Below, in pieces: positions 36,699-45,507 of a DNA stretch of 45,642 bases. The notes under the pieces were generated by a model. The model did not search any database and had not been told where the DNA came from. It saw only the letters and a list, made by a program, of their open reading frames with translations. This DNA comes from Mollicutes bacterium (GTDB lineage Bacteria > Bacillota_I > Bacilli_A > RFN20 > CAG-826): NCBI GenBank assembly GCA_022780025.1, contig JALEXS010000036.1:1-45642 (forward strand). Reading direction: 5' to 3'. The translations under genes were made by a program, and so were the position numbers. Every line of letters begins with the position of its first letter. Within the stretch, counting starts at the first letter, position 1.

Positions 36699-37137
36699 CT
36701 TTCTCATCTCCATTCATCAACTCTTTTAAACCATTCCAACCTAAAGTAGCACATTTAATTCTAGCAGCTTGCTTATATGTGTTTTGAAAAACTACTGCTT
36801 CATCAAGAGTTTCTTCATCATATGGTTTTTCATAAATCATATTAAAATATTCATTAATAATTTTATTAGCTTCATCAAAGTTTTTACCTTTTACAAGGTC
36901 GCACATAATGTCAGTGCTAGATGTACAAATAGTACAAGCAACTCCATCAAATTTAACATCTTCAATCAAGTTATTTTTAGCTTTAAGATAAATAGTTATA
37001 TCATCAATACAACTAGTAGAGTCCATTCTAATTGTTTTATATTCATCAACATTTGTAGGAGTTATTTTATTATTAGGATTATTATAATGATCCATAATAA
37101 TCTCTCTCATCATAATAGGATTAAGCAAAGTAGGCAT
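36682..37137 (-). CDS. sufU: SufU sulfur-transfer protein
   Basis: Zinc-dependent sulfur acceptor that takes persulfide from SufS for the SufBCD scaffold; 151 residues, typical. Expected ligands are Cys43, Asp45, Cys68 and Cys129 (RIKCATLGW). The usual CGD motif reads CID here, with an isoleucine in place of the glycine, and an extra Cys71 lies in ACTIC. The N-terminus [11 protein letters not shown] is typical. The start has GGAGG at about 11 nt and overlaps sufS by 17 nt. The gene stops in TGA. SufU rather than IscU is indicated by neighbours and length. Confidence 0.95.
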   Translation of the reverse strand: MPTLLNPIMMREIIMDHYNNPNNKITPTNVDEYKTIRMDSTSCIDDITIYLKAKNNLIEDVKFDGVACTICTSSTDIMCDLVKGKNFDEANKIINEYFNMIYEKPYDEETLDEAVVFQNTYKQAARIKCATLGWNGLKELMNGDEKDGKKD

Positions 37138-38350
37138 CTAAAAAATCTCCTCCAGTCTTTAAGGCTTCATATAAAGAATCAATTTCTTCTTTTGTATTGT
37201 AAAAATAAAAACTTATTCTTACAGTTGCTACAGTGTGTAAAAATTCATGTAAAATTTTAGCACAATGTTCACCACTTCTAACACATATGCCTTTACTATT
37301 TAAATAACTAGCTTCATCTTGAGCAAAGACATCTTTTACATTAATTGTAATAATTGAGCCTTCTGCATTTTCGTTATAAATAATGACGTTTTGCAAGGTT
37401 TTTAATTTATTTATGGCATATTTTCTTAATTCAGCTTCATATTTTTCAATGTTTTCCATACCTAAATTATTTAAATAATCTATAGCAGCACCTAAACCAT
37501 ATATACCAGCTAAATTCATAGTTCCAGCCTCAAATTTTGCAGGTGGTTCTAAAAATGCAACATTTCCACACATATCAAATCTAGCGTTATTTCCACCACC
37601 ACTCATAAATGGATCAGTCTTTCTTAATAAATCATATTTGCCATATAAAACACCAATTCCAGTTGGGCCACACATTTTATGGGCGCTGAAAGATAAGAAA
37701 TCACAATCTAAATCTTTAACATCGATTTTCATATGAGGGACACTTTGAGCTCCATCTACTACTAAAATAGCACCATGTTCATGAACTACTTTAGCAATTT
37801 CTTTAATATCAGCTAAGAAAGCTAATACATTAGTAATTTGAGCTAAAGCGACAATTTTAGTGTTTTTTGTTATAGCACTTTTTACTGCTTCAACTGTCAA
37901 TCTACCTTCTTTATTTAAAGGAATGTAATTGATTTTACAATGAGTCATTTCTTTAACTTTAAACCAAGGTAAAACATTACTTGCGTGTTCTGCTTCAGTT
38001 AATAATATTTCATCATTTTCAGTCATGTTTTTCATACCATAACCAAAGGCAACTTGATTTATAGACATTGAAGTACCACTAGTAAAAACAACTTCTTCTT
38101 TATTAGCATTAATAAATTTAGCAACTTTAGTTCTAACTTCATCAACTTTTTGATCAACTTTAAAAGCTAAATCATAATCTCCACGATGTGAATTAGCATT
38201 TTCATTTAAATAATATTCATCTCCACCTTTAATAACTGAATATGGTTTAAAAGTAGTAGCAGCACTATCAAAATATATTAAACTATGGCCTTGTTGGGTC
38301 TTATTTTCTAACATTGGGAAATCTTGTCTTATTTTATAAACATCAAACAT
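37121..38350 (-). CDS. sufS: Cysteine desulfurase SufS
   Basis: PLP enzyme that converts cysteine to alanine and passes the sulfur to SufU; about 409 residues. The track start (38377) overlaps sufD by 23 nt; I prefer the methionine at 38350, since MFDVYKIRQDFPML matches the standard SufS N-terminus and GGGAG lies about 11 nt upstream. In ORF-track numbering the PLP lysine is Lys234 (SFSAHKMCGPTG), with His131, Asp208 and Gln211 around the cofactor, and the persulfide cysteine is Cys372 (VRSGEHCAKIL; usually RAGHHCAQP). Cytoplasmic. Confidence 0.96.
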   Translation of the reverse strand: MFDVYKIRQDFPMLENKTQQGHSLIYFDSAATTFKPYSVIKGGDEYYLNENANSHRGDYDLAFKVDQKVDEVRTKVAKFINANKEEVVFTSGTSMSINQVAFGYGMKNMTENDEILLTEAEHASNVLPWFKVKEMTHCKINYIPLNKEGRLTVEAVKSAITKNTKIVALAQITNVLAFLADIKEIAKVVHEHGAILVVDGAQSVPHMKIDVKDLDCDFLSFSAHKMCGPTGIGVLYGKYDLLRKTDPFMSGGGNNARFDMCGNVAFLEPPAKFEAGTMNLAGIYGLGAAIDYLNNLGMENIEKYEAELRKYAINKLKTLQNVIIYNENAEGSIITINVKDVFAQDEASYLNSKGICVRSGEHCAKILHEFLHTVATVRISFYFYNTKEEIDSLYEALKTGGDFLDAYFA

Positions 38351-38354
38351 ATCT

Positions 38355-39158
38355 TTATAAGCTCCCATTAATTTCATTAAATATCTTTTCTTTTAAGTCA
38401 CCATCAAAATATTGAGTAATAGGTATTAAATAACCTGTAGTAATAAGTTTTCTAGCATCAGTAATATTTAAACCTCTACTTAATAAATAGAATAAATGAT
38501 CTTCATTTAATGCACCAATAGCACATCCATGACTTGCTTTAATATCATCACAATCAATCTTTAAAGTAGGTGAAGCAATAGCTTTACTTGTTTCATCAAA
38601 TAAGATTACTTTTACACTTTGTTTTGCACTAGATTTTATTGAATCTTTTTCAATATGAGATGTACCAATACACTTAATAGTTGCATTATTTTGAGATACA
38701 CCAAATCCAGTTAAGATTGACGATGTTCTTTCATTTAAATGTGAGAATGAAATACTATAATATTTATTATTATTATTTTTAGCTAATGAAGCAAAGCGGA
38801 ATTCACTTGCACTATTTTCACCATATAAAATAACATTACTATTTAATATAATATCTGTATCACTTAAATCAGCAAAATACGTATTAAATATGGCGTTTCT
38901 GCAAAGATTTGCTTTCAAATTAAGCCTTTTTTTAGTTTCATTATTTACAATTTTTAACTCTAAAGAAGCATTATTTTGAATGAAAAAATTAACATTTGTA
39001 TCATAAAAATCAGTCATAATAATTGATGCTTTTACATTACTTAAAACATCAATATTAATTTCTTCTATGTTTTCTTCTAATGATAAAATAACCTCTTCGC
39101 TATTTTTAATTGACAAAGTATTATTATTTTTAATTAAATCACTATTACTTATTTTCAT
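38355..39158 (-). CDS. sufD: Short Fe-S scaffold subunit SufD
   Basis: Partner of SufB in the SufBCD complex, 267 residues against about 420-440 for classic SufD. The N-terminal part is reduced, while the right-handed beta-helix core and C-terminus are kept: LKIDCDDIKASHGCAIGALNEDHLFYLLSRG matches the SufD hallmark, including the His of KASHG (at about 213). Short SufD proteins occur in reduced genomes. It overlaps sufC by 14 nt; the ribosome site AAGAAG is weak and translation is likely coupled. Position between sufC and sufS supports the call. Confidence 0.92.
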   Translation of the reverse strand: MKISNSDLIKNNNTLSIKNSEEVILSLEENIEEINIDVLSNVKASIIMTDFYDTNVNFFIQNNASLELKIVNNETKKRLNLKANLCRNAIFNTYFADLSDTDIILNSNVILYGENSASEFRFASLAKNNNNKYYSISFSHLNERTSSILTGFGVSQNNATIKCIGTSHIEKDSIKSSAKQSVKVILFDETSKAIASPTLKIDCDDIKASHGCAIGALNEDHLFYLLSRGLNITDARKLITTGYLIPITQYFDGDLKEKIFNEINGSL

Positions 39159-39984
39159 AATTTATTGCTTCTTTTGTTGCACATGCTCCAAGTGAAACTT
39201 TATTCATTGATGCATTAGTGTCTTCTTTTTCTATTTCAATACCAAGTTCTGTCTTAATCCATTCATAACCCATGGTATCTATTTTTTCAATTAAACTAGC
39301 ATCACCACTAGTAGCAATTCTTCCATTAATCATAACAAAACATTTTGTTGGATGAATTAAATCAAATAATCTAGCATAGTGAGAAATAACTAGGAAACTA
39401 ATATTTTGAGTTTCGAATTGCTTTTTAATACATTCACTAACGATATTAATAGCATCAACATCAAGACCACTATCAATTTCATCAAGCATAGCAAAACTAG
39501 GATTTAATAACATCATTTGTAAAATTTCATTTCTTTTCTTTTCACCACCACTAAATCCTTCATTAAGCATTCTATTCATCATATCAAATGGCATATGAAC
39601 TTCTTTACATGCATTTTCTAGTGATTTATAAAATTTGTATAAACTAACTTTCTTTTCATTATGAGAATTAATTGCGTTCTTATAAAAATCAGCAGTGATA
39701 ACACCAGGTATTTCACATGGATTTTGAAATGCTAAAAATAAACCTTTACGACTTCTTTCATCAATAGACATCTTCAAAACATCTTCACCATTATAAGTTA
39801 TTGAACCACTTGTAACTTTATATCTAGGATTACCCATTATAGCAGCCATAAGAGTTGACTTACCATGACCATTTGGTCCTAATAAAGCGACCATTTCATG
39901 ATCATTAATTTCTAAGTTTACACCCTTAAGGATTTCTTTATTTTCTATACTAACATGTAAATCTTTAATTACTAATTTCCCCAT
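39145..39984 (-). CDS. sufC: Fe-S assembly ATPase SufC
   Basis: Cytoplasmic ABC-type ATPase that drives the SufBCD scaffold; about 279 residues against the usual 250-260, with a C-terminal extension of about 25. I chose the start at 39984 because GAGGA lies 6 nt upstream; the track start (39990) would have no spacing. In track numbering: Walker A GPNGHGKST 38-46, the SufC-type AFQNPCEIPGV Q-loop (87-97), signature FSGGEKKRNEI (146-156), Walker B AMLDEIDSGLD (167-177), switch His204 (ISHY). First gene of the nine-gene unit, with a promoter and a palindrome just upstream. Confidence 0.97.
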   Translation of the reverse strand: MGKLVIKDLHVSIENKEILKGVNLEINDHEMVALLGPNGHGKSTLMAAIMGNPRYKVTSGSITYNGEDVLKMSIDERSRKGLFLAFQNPCEIPGVITADFYKNAINSHNEKKVSLYKFYKSLENACKEVHMPFDMMNRMLNEGFSGGEKKRNEILQMMLLNPSFAMLDEIDSGLDVDAINIVSECIKKQFETQNISFLVISHYARLFDLIHPTKCFVMINGRIATSGDASLIEKIDTMGYEWIKTELGIEIEKEDTNASMNKVSLGACATKEAINYENK

Positions 39985-40000
39985 AATCATTCCTCAAACG

Positions 40001-40034
40001 TTGATATTTTATATCAATTTGAATATGATAACAA
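40001..40034 (-). promoter_or_regulatory. sufC promoter with overlapping palindrome
   Basis: Minus strand: TTGTTA (40029-40034) and TATAAA (40008-40013) with TGA before it, as an extended -10; a 17-bp spaced alternative TAAAAT also fits. The perfect inverted repeat TTGATAT-TTT-ATATCAA (40001-40017) covers the -10, so a bound protein would block transcription. No regulator is identified. Confidence 0.5.
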
Positions 40035-40094
40035 ATAATAAGACTATTTTTTTAAATAATTTTGATTACTAGCTCCAAAAACAACAAAAATCTA

Positions 40095-40123
40095 TTGAGA
40101 TATTTATACTATAAGTATAAAAT
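40095..40123 (+). promoter_or_regulatory. Promoter of the PrsA-like pair with a palindromic operator candidate
   Basis: TTGAGA (40095-40100), a 17-bp spacer and TAAAAT (40118-40123). A perfect 8-bp inverted repeat TTTATACT-ATA-AGTATAAA (40103-40121) lies in the spacer and -10, where a repressor would sit. Confidence 0.5.
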
Positions 40124-40171
40124 AGAAAAAGCTATTTGAAAGGTAGTTATATTTTTAGGAGGAAAAACGAG

Positions 40172-42079
40172 ATGAATAAATGCAAAAAGGCATTATCAAT
40201 GTTAGTTGGTTTAACTTCTACTTTTTCTATGACTGCTTGTAATAGTATAAAAGCAACCAAGAAAGCTGGTTCTTTACTTGACTATACTACAAGCGATGGA
40301 ACTAAAGTAGACTTTACTACTAACGATCTTCTCATCAATTATTTTGAAGAAAATTCTGCTTCTACTAGCGATGTTTATAATATTGTCTACGAAGCAATGT
40401 TAAAGAAATACTTTGAAAAAGAAGAAAACAAAACAACCTTAACAGAACTTGAACGTAAAGCTAAAGACGACGTCAAAAAGAAAAAAGATGATGCTCAAAG
40501 TAACGCTGATTCAAACAAAACAAAATACAAAGATGAATGGGAAAAGATTCTTGATACTGAATTAAGTGATTATAAAGAAGGTAAAAGAACTGAAAAAGTA
40601 CTTTATAACAAATACTTAGTCACTGCTATGAAGTCTAAATTAAGTGATATTTTCTATGATGAATTCAAAGATTGGAACTGGAAAGATAAATATCAATCCG
40701 GAACTAAAGAATATGAATTACAAAAAGAATTCAATATCTTTAGCGGAAATAATGGTTATCTTGAAAAAAGAATTCCTTATCACGTTTCCCATATTTTAGT
40801 TAAAGTTGATGCTTCAAGTAATACAATTTATAATGGCGAAATTAGTGCTGATGATGCAAGTCAAATTTATAACGTCGTTGATCCATTAGCTCATGGCGAT
40901 TTCAAATTTGGTACTGTTGCTGAAATGAACTCTGATGACTCATCTAAATCAAGCTATGGTAATTTAGGTATTATGGATATAGCTACTAGCTTCGTTAATG
41001 AATTTAAATTAGGCATTTATATTTATGACGCTTTATTTAATGATAATGAACAAGTTAAAGAAGCAATCAAAGGTGATCCATTCAATATGGATGCTGAAAC
41101 AACTGATTATTTTGAAAAATTAGGTGTTAACTTTATCCCTTATACTGCTGTTGAAGATATTTATAAATATAGAAATACAACTTTAGATGCTCAAAATAGA
41201 CAAGTTAACGATGGTAATGCAAATTATTATCCACGTAATATCTTATTTAATAAATATTTTAATAGTCATAACATTTCCTTTATTACTAAAGAAAGTTCTG
41301 ATTTCGAAAATGCAGCTGCTTTAAAACTTAATGGTAAAACTGGTAATGATGGTAAAACTTATTACACAGATTTAAATGATCAAGGTAAATGGTCAAATGG
41401 TTCTAAACTTACTGATGCTTCATTAACTGGATTTAAAGAAATTACATTTAAAAATGGTGTTAAAAAAGAAATTTTATGTGATGAAAAAGGTAATCCAATT
41501 ATCGTTACAAGAGCTGGAACTAGTGATTATCAAGGAATTCACTTCATTGTTGTTGAACGTGATGGATTAGAAACTACTAAAGATGGTGTATCTCTTGAAC
41601 AATATTATGCAGCTGATACTCCATACTTAACAGATGGTACTATCAACCCTAACTTCCCATTAAATAGTGATAATCAACCTCTTAATACTTATATTAATAA
41701 TACAATCAGTGATTATAATACTTATAAGTCAAGAGCTGAAAACCTTAAAACAACTATTAAAGATTTCGATTCAACTTATGATGAAAGAGTCTACGAATGG
41801 TTATTACAAACTAGCGAACTTGGTCAAGCTGATATTATCGTAAAATATGGTGATAAAGAAGTTAATTGGACAGAAAAAATTAATAAATATGTTTATCAAC
41901 GTATTGAAAAGAATGCTTCAAGTTACACAATTAGTGAAGATACTTGGGAAGAATATATTGATTACTTAAAGAATCAAGAAACTCAAAGAGCTACAAAATT
42001 AATTCCTGAAACTTGTGCTGTTGGTTTCTCAAGTGGTACTGGCTATGATGCCGAAGGAGTTTGTTATTATGCAAAATAA
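40172..42079 (+). CDS. PrsA-like peptidyl-prolyl isomerase lipoprotein
   Basis: Membrane-anchored foldase outside the cell, about 635 residues, much longer than Bacillus PrsA (about 290). The track start (40136) is replaced by 40172, which has AGGAGG 9 nt upstream and a signal peptide ending in MTAC (Cys23). A Lys/Asp-rich helical stretch (about 90-150) is followed by a parvulin-like domain (about 205-275) with YHVSHILVKVD, a gap-rich loop, and YGNLGIMDIATSFVNEFKLGIY. A long C-terminal part repeats a SurA/PrsA-like helical layout without a second clear parvulin core. It probably assists folding of the many exported lipoproteins and the subtilase. It overlaps the next gene by 11 nt. No cysteines besides the lipid site in the mature N-terminal half were noted. 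Confidence 0.85.
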   Translation: MNKCKKALSMLVGLTSTFSMTACNSIKATKKAGSLLDYTTSDGTKVDFTTNDLLINYFEENSASTSDVYNIVYEAMLKKYFEKEENKTTLTELERKAKDDVKKKKDDAQSNADSNKTKYKDEWEKILDTELSDYKEGKRTEKVLYNKYLVTAMKSKLSDIFYDEFKDWNWKDKYQSGTKEYELQKEFNIFSGNNGYLEKRIPYHVSHILVKVDASSNTIYNGEISADDASQIYNVVDPLAHGDFKFGTVAEMNSDDSSKSSYGNLGIMDIATSFVNEFKLGIYIYDALFNDNEQVKEAIKGDPFNMDAETTDYFEKLGVNFIPYTAVEDIYKYRNTTLDAQNRQVNDGNANYYPRNILFNKYFNSHNISFITKESSDFENAAALKLNGKTGNDGKTYYTDLNDQGKWSNGSKLTDASLTGFKEITFKNGVKKEILCDEKGNPIIVTRAGTSDYQGIHFIVVERDGLETTKDGVSLEQYYAADTPYLTDGTINPNFPLNSDNQPLNTYINNTISDYNTYKSRAENLKTTIKDFDSTYDERVYEWLLQTSELGQADIIVKYGDKEVNWTEKINKYVYQRIEKNASSYTISEDTWEEYIDYLKNQETQRATKLIPETCAVGFSSGTGYDAEGVCYYAK

Positions 42080-43964
42080 AAAAGTATTAGCCTTAGCTTT
42101 AGCTGCCTTTGCAACTTTAGGATTAACAAGCTGTGGTAAAAAAATCTATCCTGGACTTAAAACAGATAGTATCACTATTCAAAATGGTGAAGGTGTATTT
42201 TCTAAAGATGATTTAACTTATATTTATGAAAAATTACACGATAGCAGTTCTACTCCAAGTGAAGTTAGAGATGCAATCTTATCAGAATATGCTAAAAAAT
42301 ATATTGGTGACTTCAAACTTAATGATGAAGGTAATGGTGTTATCTTAGTAGGTTATGATAAAACTAAAGAAGGAACTGATGTTGATGATGCTGCTAAATT
42401 AGCATTTATTAAAAAACATGAAATATATCATGATAAAGATGCTACTACTGGTAAATATAAGACTGAAGATGAAACTTCTTCTTTAACAGATACTATTAAA
42501 GCTAGAGTTGCTACTATTAAAAACCTTATATATAAGAATATAGTTACTAAAATCTATAACGAAGCTAATAGTGATTCTTATAAAACAAACAATTATTTCT
42601 ATGAATATAAATTTGCTAGAGCAAAATTTGAATCAAGTAAAATCACTGGATTTGATGATGATTTAAAAGATGCTAGTACAAAAGTTAATATTTATGATAA
42701 GAAATATGAACAAGAATTAGTATTAAGTGGTAAAAAATACACAATTCCTGAAGGAACAGTATTTACTAATAAAATCTTAATTGATTCTTCAATTAGTACT
42801 GAAAATCTTGATTCTATTATCGGTAACGATAATTCTACTGGTGTTCAAGTATTACATTTAAATTTATATGTTGATTATATTAATAGATCAGTTATGCCTG
42901 ATATCTTAAATAATTTATTAATTGAACAATATATTTATGATAATCAATACACTACATTAAGTAGAACTCAAGCTAGAAAAATTAACTATATTGCAATTAC
43001 TACTACTTCTAATAATATAAATAGTGCTCGTAGATTAATTAATACATTTGTTACTAATTATATTATTAATGGCACTCCTGCTACTCAAGATAATTATACT
43101 CCAATTAATTTTGATATCTTAGCAGATGCTTGGAAGGGAGTTTATGATACTGATGGTGTCTTAAATATTTCTGGTTCTGAAGCTGGTGAAGCTTTATTAA
43201 CAGATACTAAATCTAGATATACTAAAGTTACTACTCATGATGAAGCTATTGGTTTAGCTAGCGGTAATACAACTTCTTATATCGATAAAGTTAATCACTA
43301 TTATTATCAAGATACACAATATGGTGCATTAATGGAAAACTTTGCAAAAATTAACCAAAATGCTCATGATTCTGTATCAAATGAACAATGGAATTCATTT
43401 ACTAATAGCGGAAGTTATAGCTATGAAAAAGGTTTAGAAATCAAAACTAACGATATCTTAGTTAGTGATTATACTAAAAATATTTGGGGAACTACTTCAA
43501 GTGGATTTAGTGATTTACCATCATCCGTTACTAGTAACTTATTCGATTACATGGTCTCTATTGATACTGATGTTATTCCTGGTGAAGAAGCTTCATTTAG
43601 TTCAGATTATGTTGTCTTAAAGAATGGTCGTTACTTCTTAAGAAGAAGCAATTCTCAATCAGATGATTTATTAGATAGTATCGTCATTAAAGATGGTGAT
43701 AGTACAACATTCTATATCGTTGAAATTGAAGCTGCTTTATCTCAAAAGAAAATGGCTTTAAGTGCTACTACTGAAAACGGTGGTTATGATCCAATTACTA
43801 AAGAAGAAATTGCTAGAGAAGTTGGTTATACATTAGCTAGTGGTGATACTTATAAAAATACTGCATATTTATATTACTTAGAAAAATGTAATATTAAATA
43901 TCACGATCAATCTATATTCGATTACATGAAGGAAACATATCCTGACTTATTCGATGAAGATTAA
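42069..43964 (+). CDS. PrsA/SurA-like companion lipoprotein without a clear isomerase core
   Basis: Lipoprotein of about 631 residues. The track start (42015) is replaced by 42069, since AAGGAG lies 9 nt upstream and MQNKKVLALALAA starts a signal peptide ending in LTSC (Cys22). The start lies inside the end of the preceding PrsA-like gene, so the two are translated together. The mature protein is helix-rich with Asn, Lys, Asp and Tyr, and shares the general pattern of the first protein (early helices, a long middle region, a C-terminal YEWLLQ-like or IWGTTSS segment). I do not see the parvulin HILVK or GGDLG motifs. It is probably a chaperone partner, but the function is inferred from position only. 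Confidence 0.75.
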   Translation: MQNKKVLALALAAFATLGLTSCGKKIYPGLKTDSITIQNGEGVFSKDDLTYIYEKLHDSSSTPSEVRDAILSEYAKKYIGDFKLNDEGNGVILVGYDKTKEGTDVDDAAKLAFIKKHEIYHDKDATTGKYKTEDETSSLTDTIKARVATIKNLIYKNIVTKIYNEANSDSYKTNNYFYEYKFARAKFESSKITGFDDDLKDASTKVNIYDKKYEQELVLSGKKYTIPEGTVFTNKILIDSSISTENLDSIIGNDNSTGVQVLHLNLYVDYINRSVMPDILNNLLIEQYIYDNQYTTLSRTQARKINYIAITTTSNNINSARRLINTFVTNYIINGTPATQDNYTPINFDILADAWKGVYDTDGVLNISGSEAGEALLTDTKSRYTKVTTHDEAIGLASGNTTSYIDKVNHYYYQDTQYGALMENFAKINQNAHDSVSNEQWNSFTNSGSYSYEKGLEIKTNDILVSDYTKNIWGTTSSGFSDLPSSVTSNLFDYMVSIDTDVIPGEEASFSSDYVVLKNGRYFLRRSNSQSDDLLDSIVIKDGDSTTFYIVEIEAALSQKKMALSATTENGGYDPITKEEIAREVGYTLASGDTYKNTAYLYYLEKCNIKYHDQSIFDYMKETYPDLFDED

Positions 43965-43979
43965 TCTAAATTAATTTTA

Positions 43980-44005
43980 AAAAGGAGTTTGCAAAAACTC
44001 CTTTT
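43980..44005 (+). terminator. Terminator or hairpin after the PrsA-like pair
   Basis: AAAAGGAGTTT-GCAA-AAACTCCTTTT is a perfect 11-bp stem, followed by AATATAATT. The T-run is mainly within the stem, so termination may be partial; the HIT gene starts 25 nt later. Confidence 0.65.
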
Positions 44006-44030
44006 AATATAATTAAAGGAGTAAATATTT

Positions 44031-44459
44031 ATGGAAGAATTTGAAAAAAATTGTGTATTTTGTAATATTGGTTTACATTTAATACCTTCAAATATCATTT
44101 ATGAAGATGATGATATTTTAGCTTTTTTAGATGTTAACCCAGCAACTTATGGACATACTTTAATTATTCCTAAAAAACATTATGATAATTTCTTATGTTG
44201 TCCTAAAGAAGTTATGCATAAAATTATGGATTTAGCTCAAAGAATTGGTCAAGTTTCAATTAAAGAATTAGGTGCTAAAGGTGTCAATATATTAACTAAT
44301 TGTGGCGAAGCTGCTGGACAATCAGTTAAACATTTTCATGTTCATGTAATTCCTAGATATGAAGCTAAAGAAGGATTCCAAATTACAATGAAAGGTAATT
44401 TAAAAGATTTAAATTTACCATCATTAGCAATTCAAATTAAACAAGATTTGAAAAAATAA
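44031..44459 (+). CDS. HIT-family nucleotide hydrolase
   Basis: Histidine-triad protein of 142 residues, typical for the Hint branch that hydrolyses purine nucleoside phosphoramidates and related bonds. The active site HFHVHVIP is at 101-108 (His101, 103, 105). CVFCNIG at 8-14 and His50 (PKKHYDNF) are the usual structural zinc-type positions. The segment DVNPATYGHTLIIPK is also typical. The ribosome site AAAGGAG is at good spacing, with a hairpin upstream and a bidirectional terminator downstream. Cytoplasmic; the physiological substrate is unknown in Firmicutes. Confidence 0.95.
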   Translation: MEEFEKNCVFCNIGLHLIPSNIIYEDDDILAFLDVNPATYGHTLIIPKKHYDNFLCCPKEVMHKIMDLAQRIGQVSIKELGAKGVNILTNCGEAAGQSVKHFHVHVIPRYEAKEGFQITMKGNLKDLNLPSLAIQIKQDLKK

Positions 44460-44507
44460 TTGAATTCTGAAGGCTTTTCAAATTAAATAAGCATTTTTTA
44501 GAAAATT

Positions 44508-44533
44508 AAAACCATTCATTATTGAATGGTTTT
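44508..44533. terminator. Bidirectional terminator between convergent HIT and yhaM genes
   Basis: AAAACCATTCA-TTAT-TGAATGGTTTT is a perfect 11-bp stem followed by TTC on the plus strand, with an A-rich lead that gives a T-run on the minus strand. It serves both converging genes. Confidence 0.85.
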
Positions 44534-44561
44534 TTCTTTATTTATTTAAATATATTATTTA

Positions 44562-45491
44562 TTAAATATCATGTCTTTTATAAAACGAAGCATTATCTAA
44601 AGCAAATATACGATCAGTATATTCACCATCATTAACATCTTTATAAGCTTTATCTAATACCATCATTTTAGCATCCATATCGTCAATCATTGATAATAAT
44701 AAAGCTTCTCTAGTTAAAGGAGTTACAGGTGAACCGTATTCTTGTTTACCATGATGAGCTAATATCATATGTTCAAGTAACATTGGTATTTCTCCAGTTA
44801 TATTTAAATTATCACATGTCTCTTTAATAATACTCATACCAATAGAAATATGACCTAATAAATTTCCTTCATTTGTATAACTTGGTGATATTGGATCACT
44901 AAATTCGATAACTTTACCAAGATCATGTAATAAACATCCAGTAATTAATAAATCATAACTAATATCATTATAAATTTTACATACTTGTTCAGCTACTTTA
45001 CACATACAGACACTGTGATGAATTAATCCATGATAAAATTCATGATGATTTCTTACTGCAGCTGGAAAAATAATATAATCATTATAATATTTATCAAATA
45101 TAGCATTTAATATTTGAACTAAAGTTTCATTATGAACACTATTTTTATAATAATTAAAATCATTAATAAGTTCTTCTTCAGGAATCGGACTACTCATTAT
45201 AACTGAAGAGAAATCGCTATATTCTTTATTAGCGATATTGTCAGAAGCAATTCTTAATTGTAATTTATCTTTAAAAGAAGTTACATCTCCATCAATTAAT
45301 AATAAAGCTCCTTTTTTAAAATTTTCTAAATCTTTAGCATCAATATCCCACTTCTTACCTTCTATTGTTCCAGATTTATCTTGAAGTAAAATAGACATGT
45401 AATTTTTTCCAGTAGTTGTTACACCTTTTGTAACATCTTTAACTAGGAATACTTGTGATATAGTTTCACCAATTTTGAAATCTTTAATCAT
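44562..45491 (-). CDS. yhaM: 3'-5' exoribonuclease YhaM
   Basis: RNA-degrading enzyme of Firmicutes that trims RNA 3' ends; 309 residues, the usual length. An OB-fold nucleic acid-binding domain (about 10-90, QVFLVKDVTKGVTTTGKNYMSILLQDKSG) is followed by an HD metal-dependent domain (about 150-300). Metal ligands are expected at His158 or 159 (LIHHSV), His189-Asp190 (LLHDLGK), the His246-His247 pair (LAHHGK) and Asp270 or Asp271 (MIDDMDAK). Cytoplasmic. The ribosome site is weak (AAAAAG), and an unidentified frame ends just upstream. A long inverted repeat lies between. Confidence 0.96.
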   Translation of the reverse strand: MIKDFKIGETISQVFLVKDVTKGVTTTGKNYMSILLQDKSGTIEGKKWDIDAKDLENFKKGALLLIDGDVTSFKDKLQLRIASDNIANKEYSDFSSVIMSSPIPEEELINDFNYYKNSVHNETLVQILNAIFDKYYNDYIIFPAAVRNHHEFYHGLIHHSVCMCKVAEQVCKIYNDISYDLLITGCLLHDLGKVIEFSDPISPSYTNEGNLLGHISIGMSIIKETCDNLNITGEIPMLLEHMILAHHGKQEYGSPVTPLTREALLLSMIDDMDAKMMVLDKAYKDVNDGEYTDRIFALDNASFYKRHDI

Positions 45492-45507
45492 AACTTTTTA
45501 TCTTGTA

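Noticed and set aside
36769-37260. Plus-strand 163-aa ORF
   Set aside because: Antisense to sufU and sufS, with low-complexity Phe/Ile composition; a shadow of the real genes.
39985-40135. Replication origin at the divergence point
   Set aside because: AT-rich and divergent, and mnmG-rsmG-parAB is oriC-linked in Firmicutes, but I see no DnaA boxes (TTATNCACA) and no dnaA; promoters explain the region.
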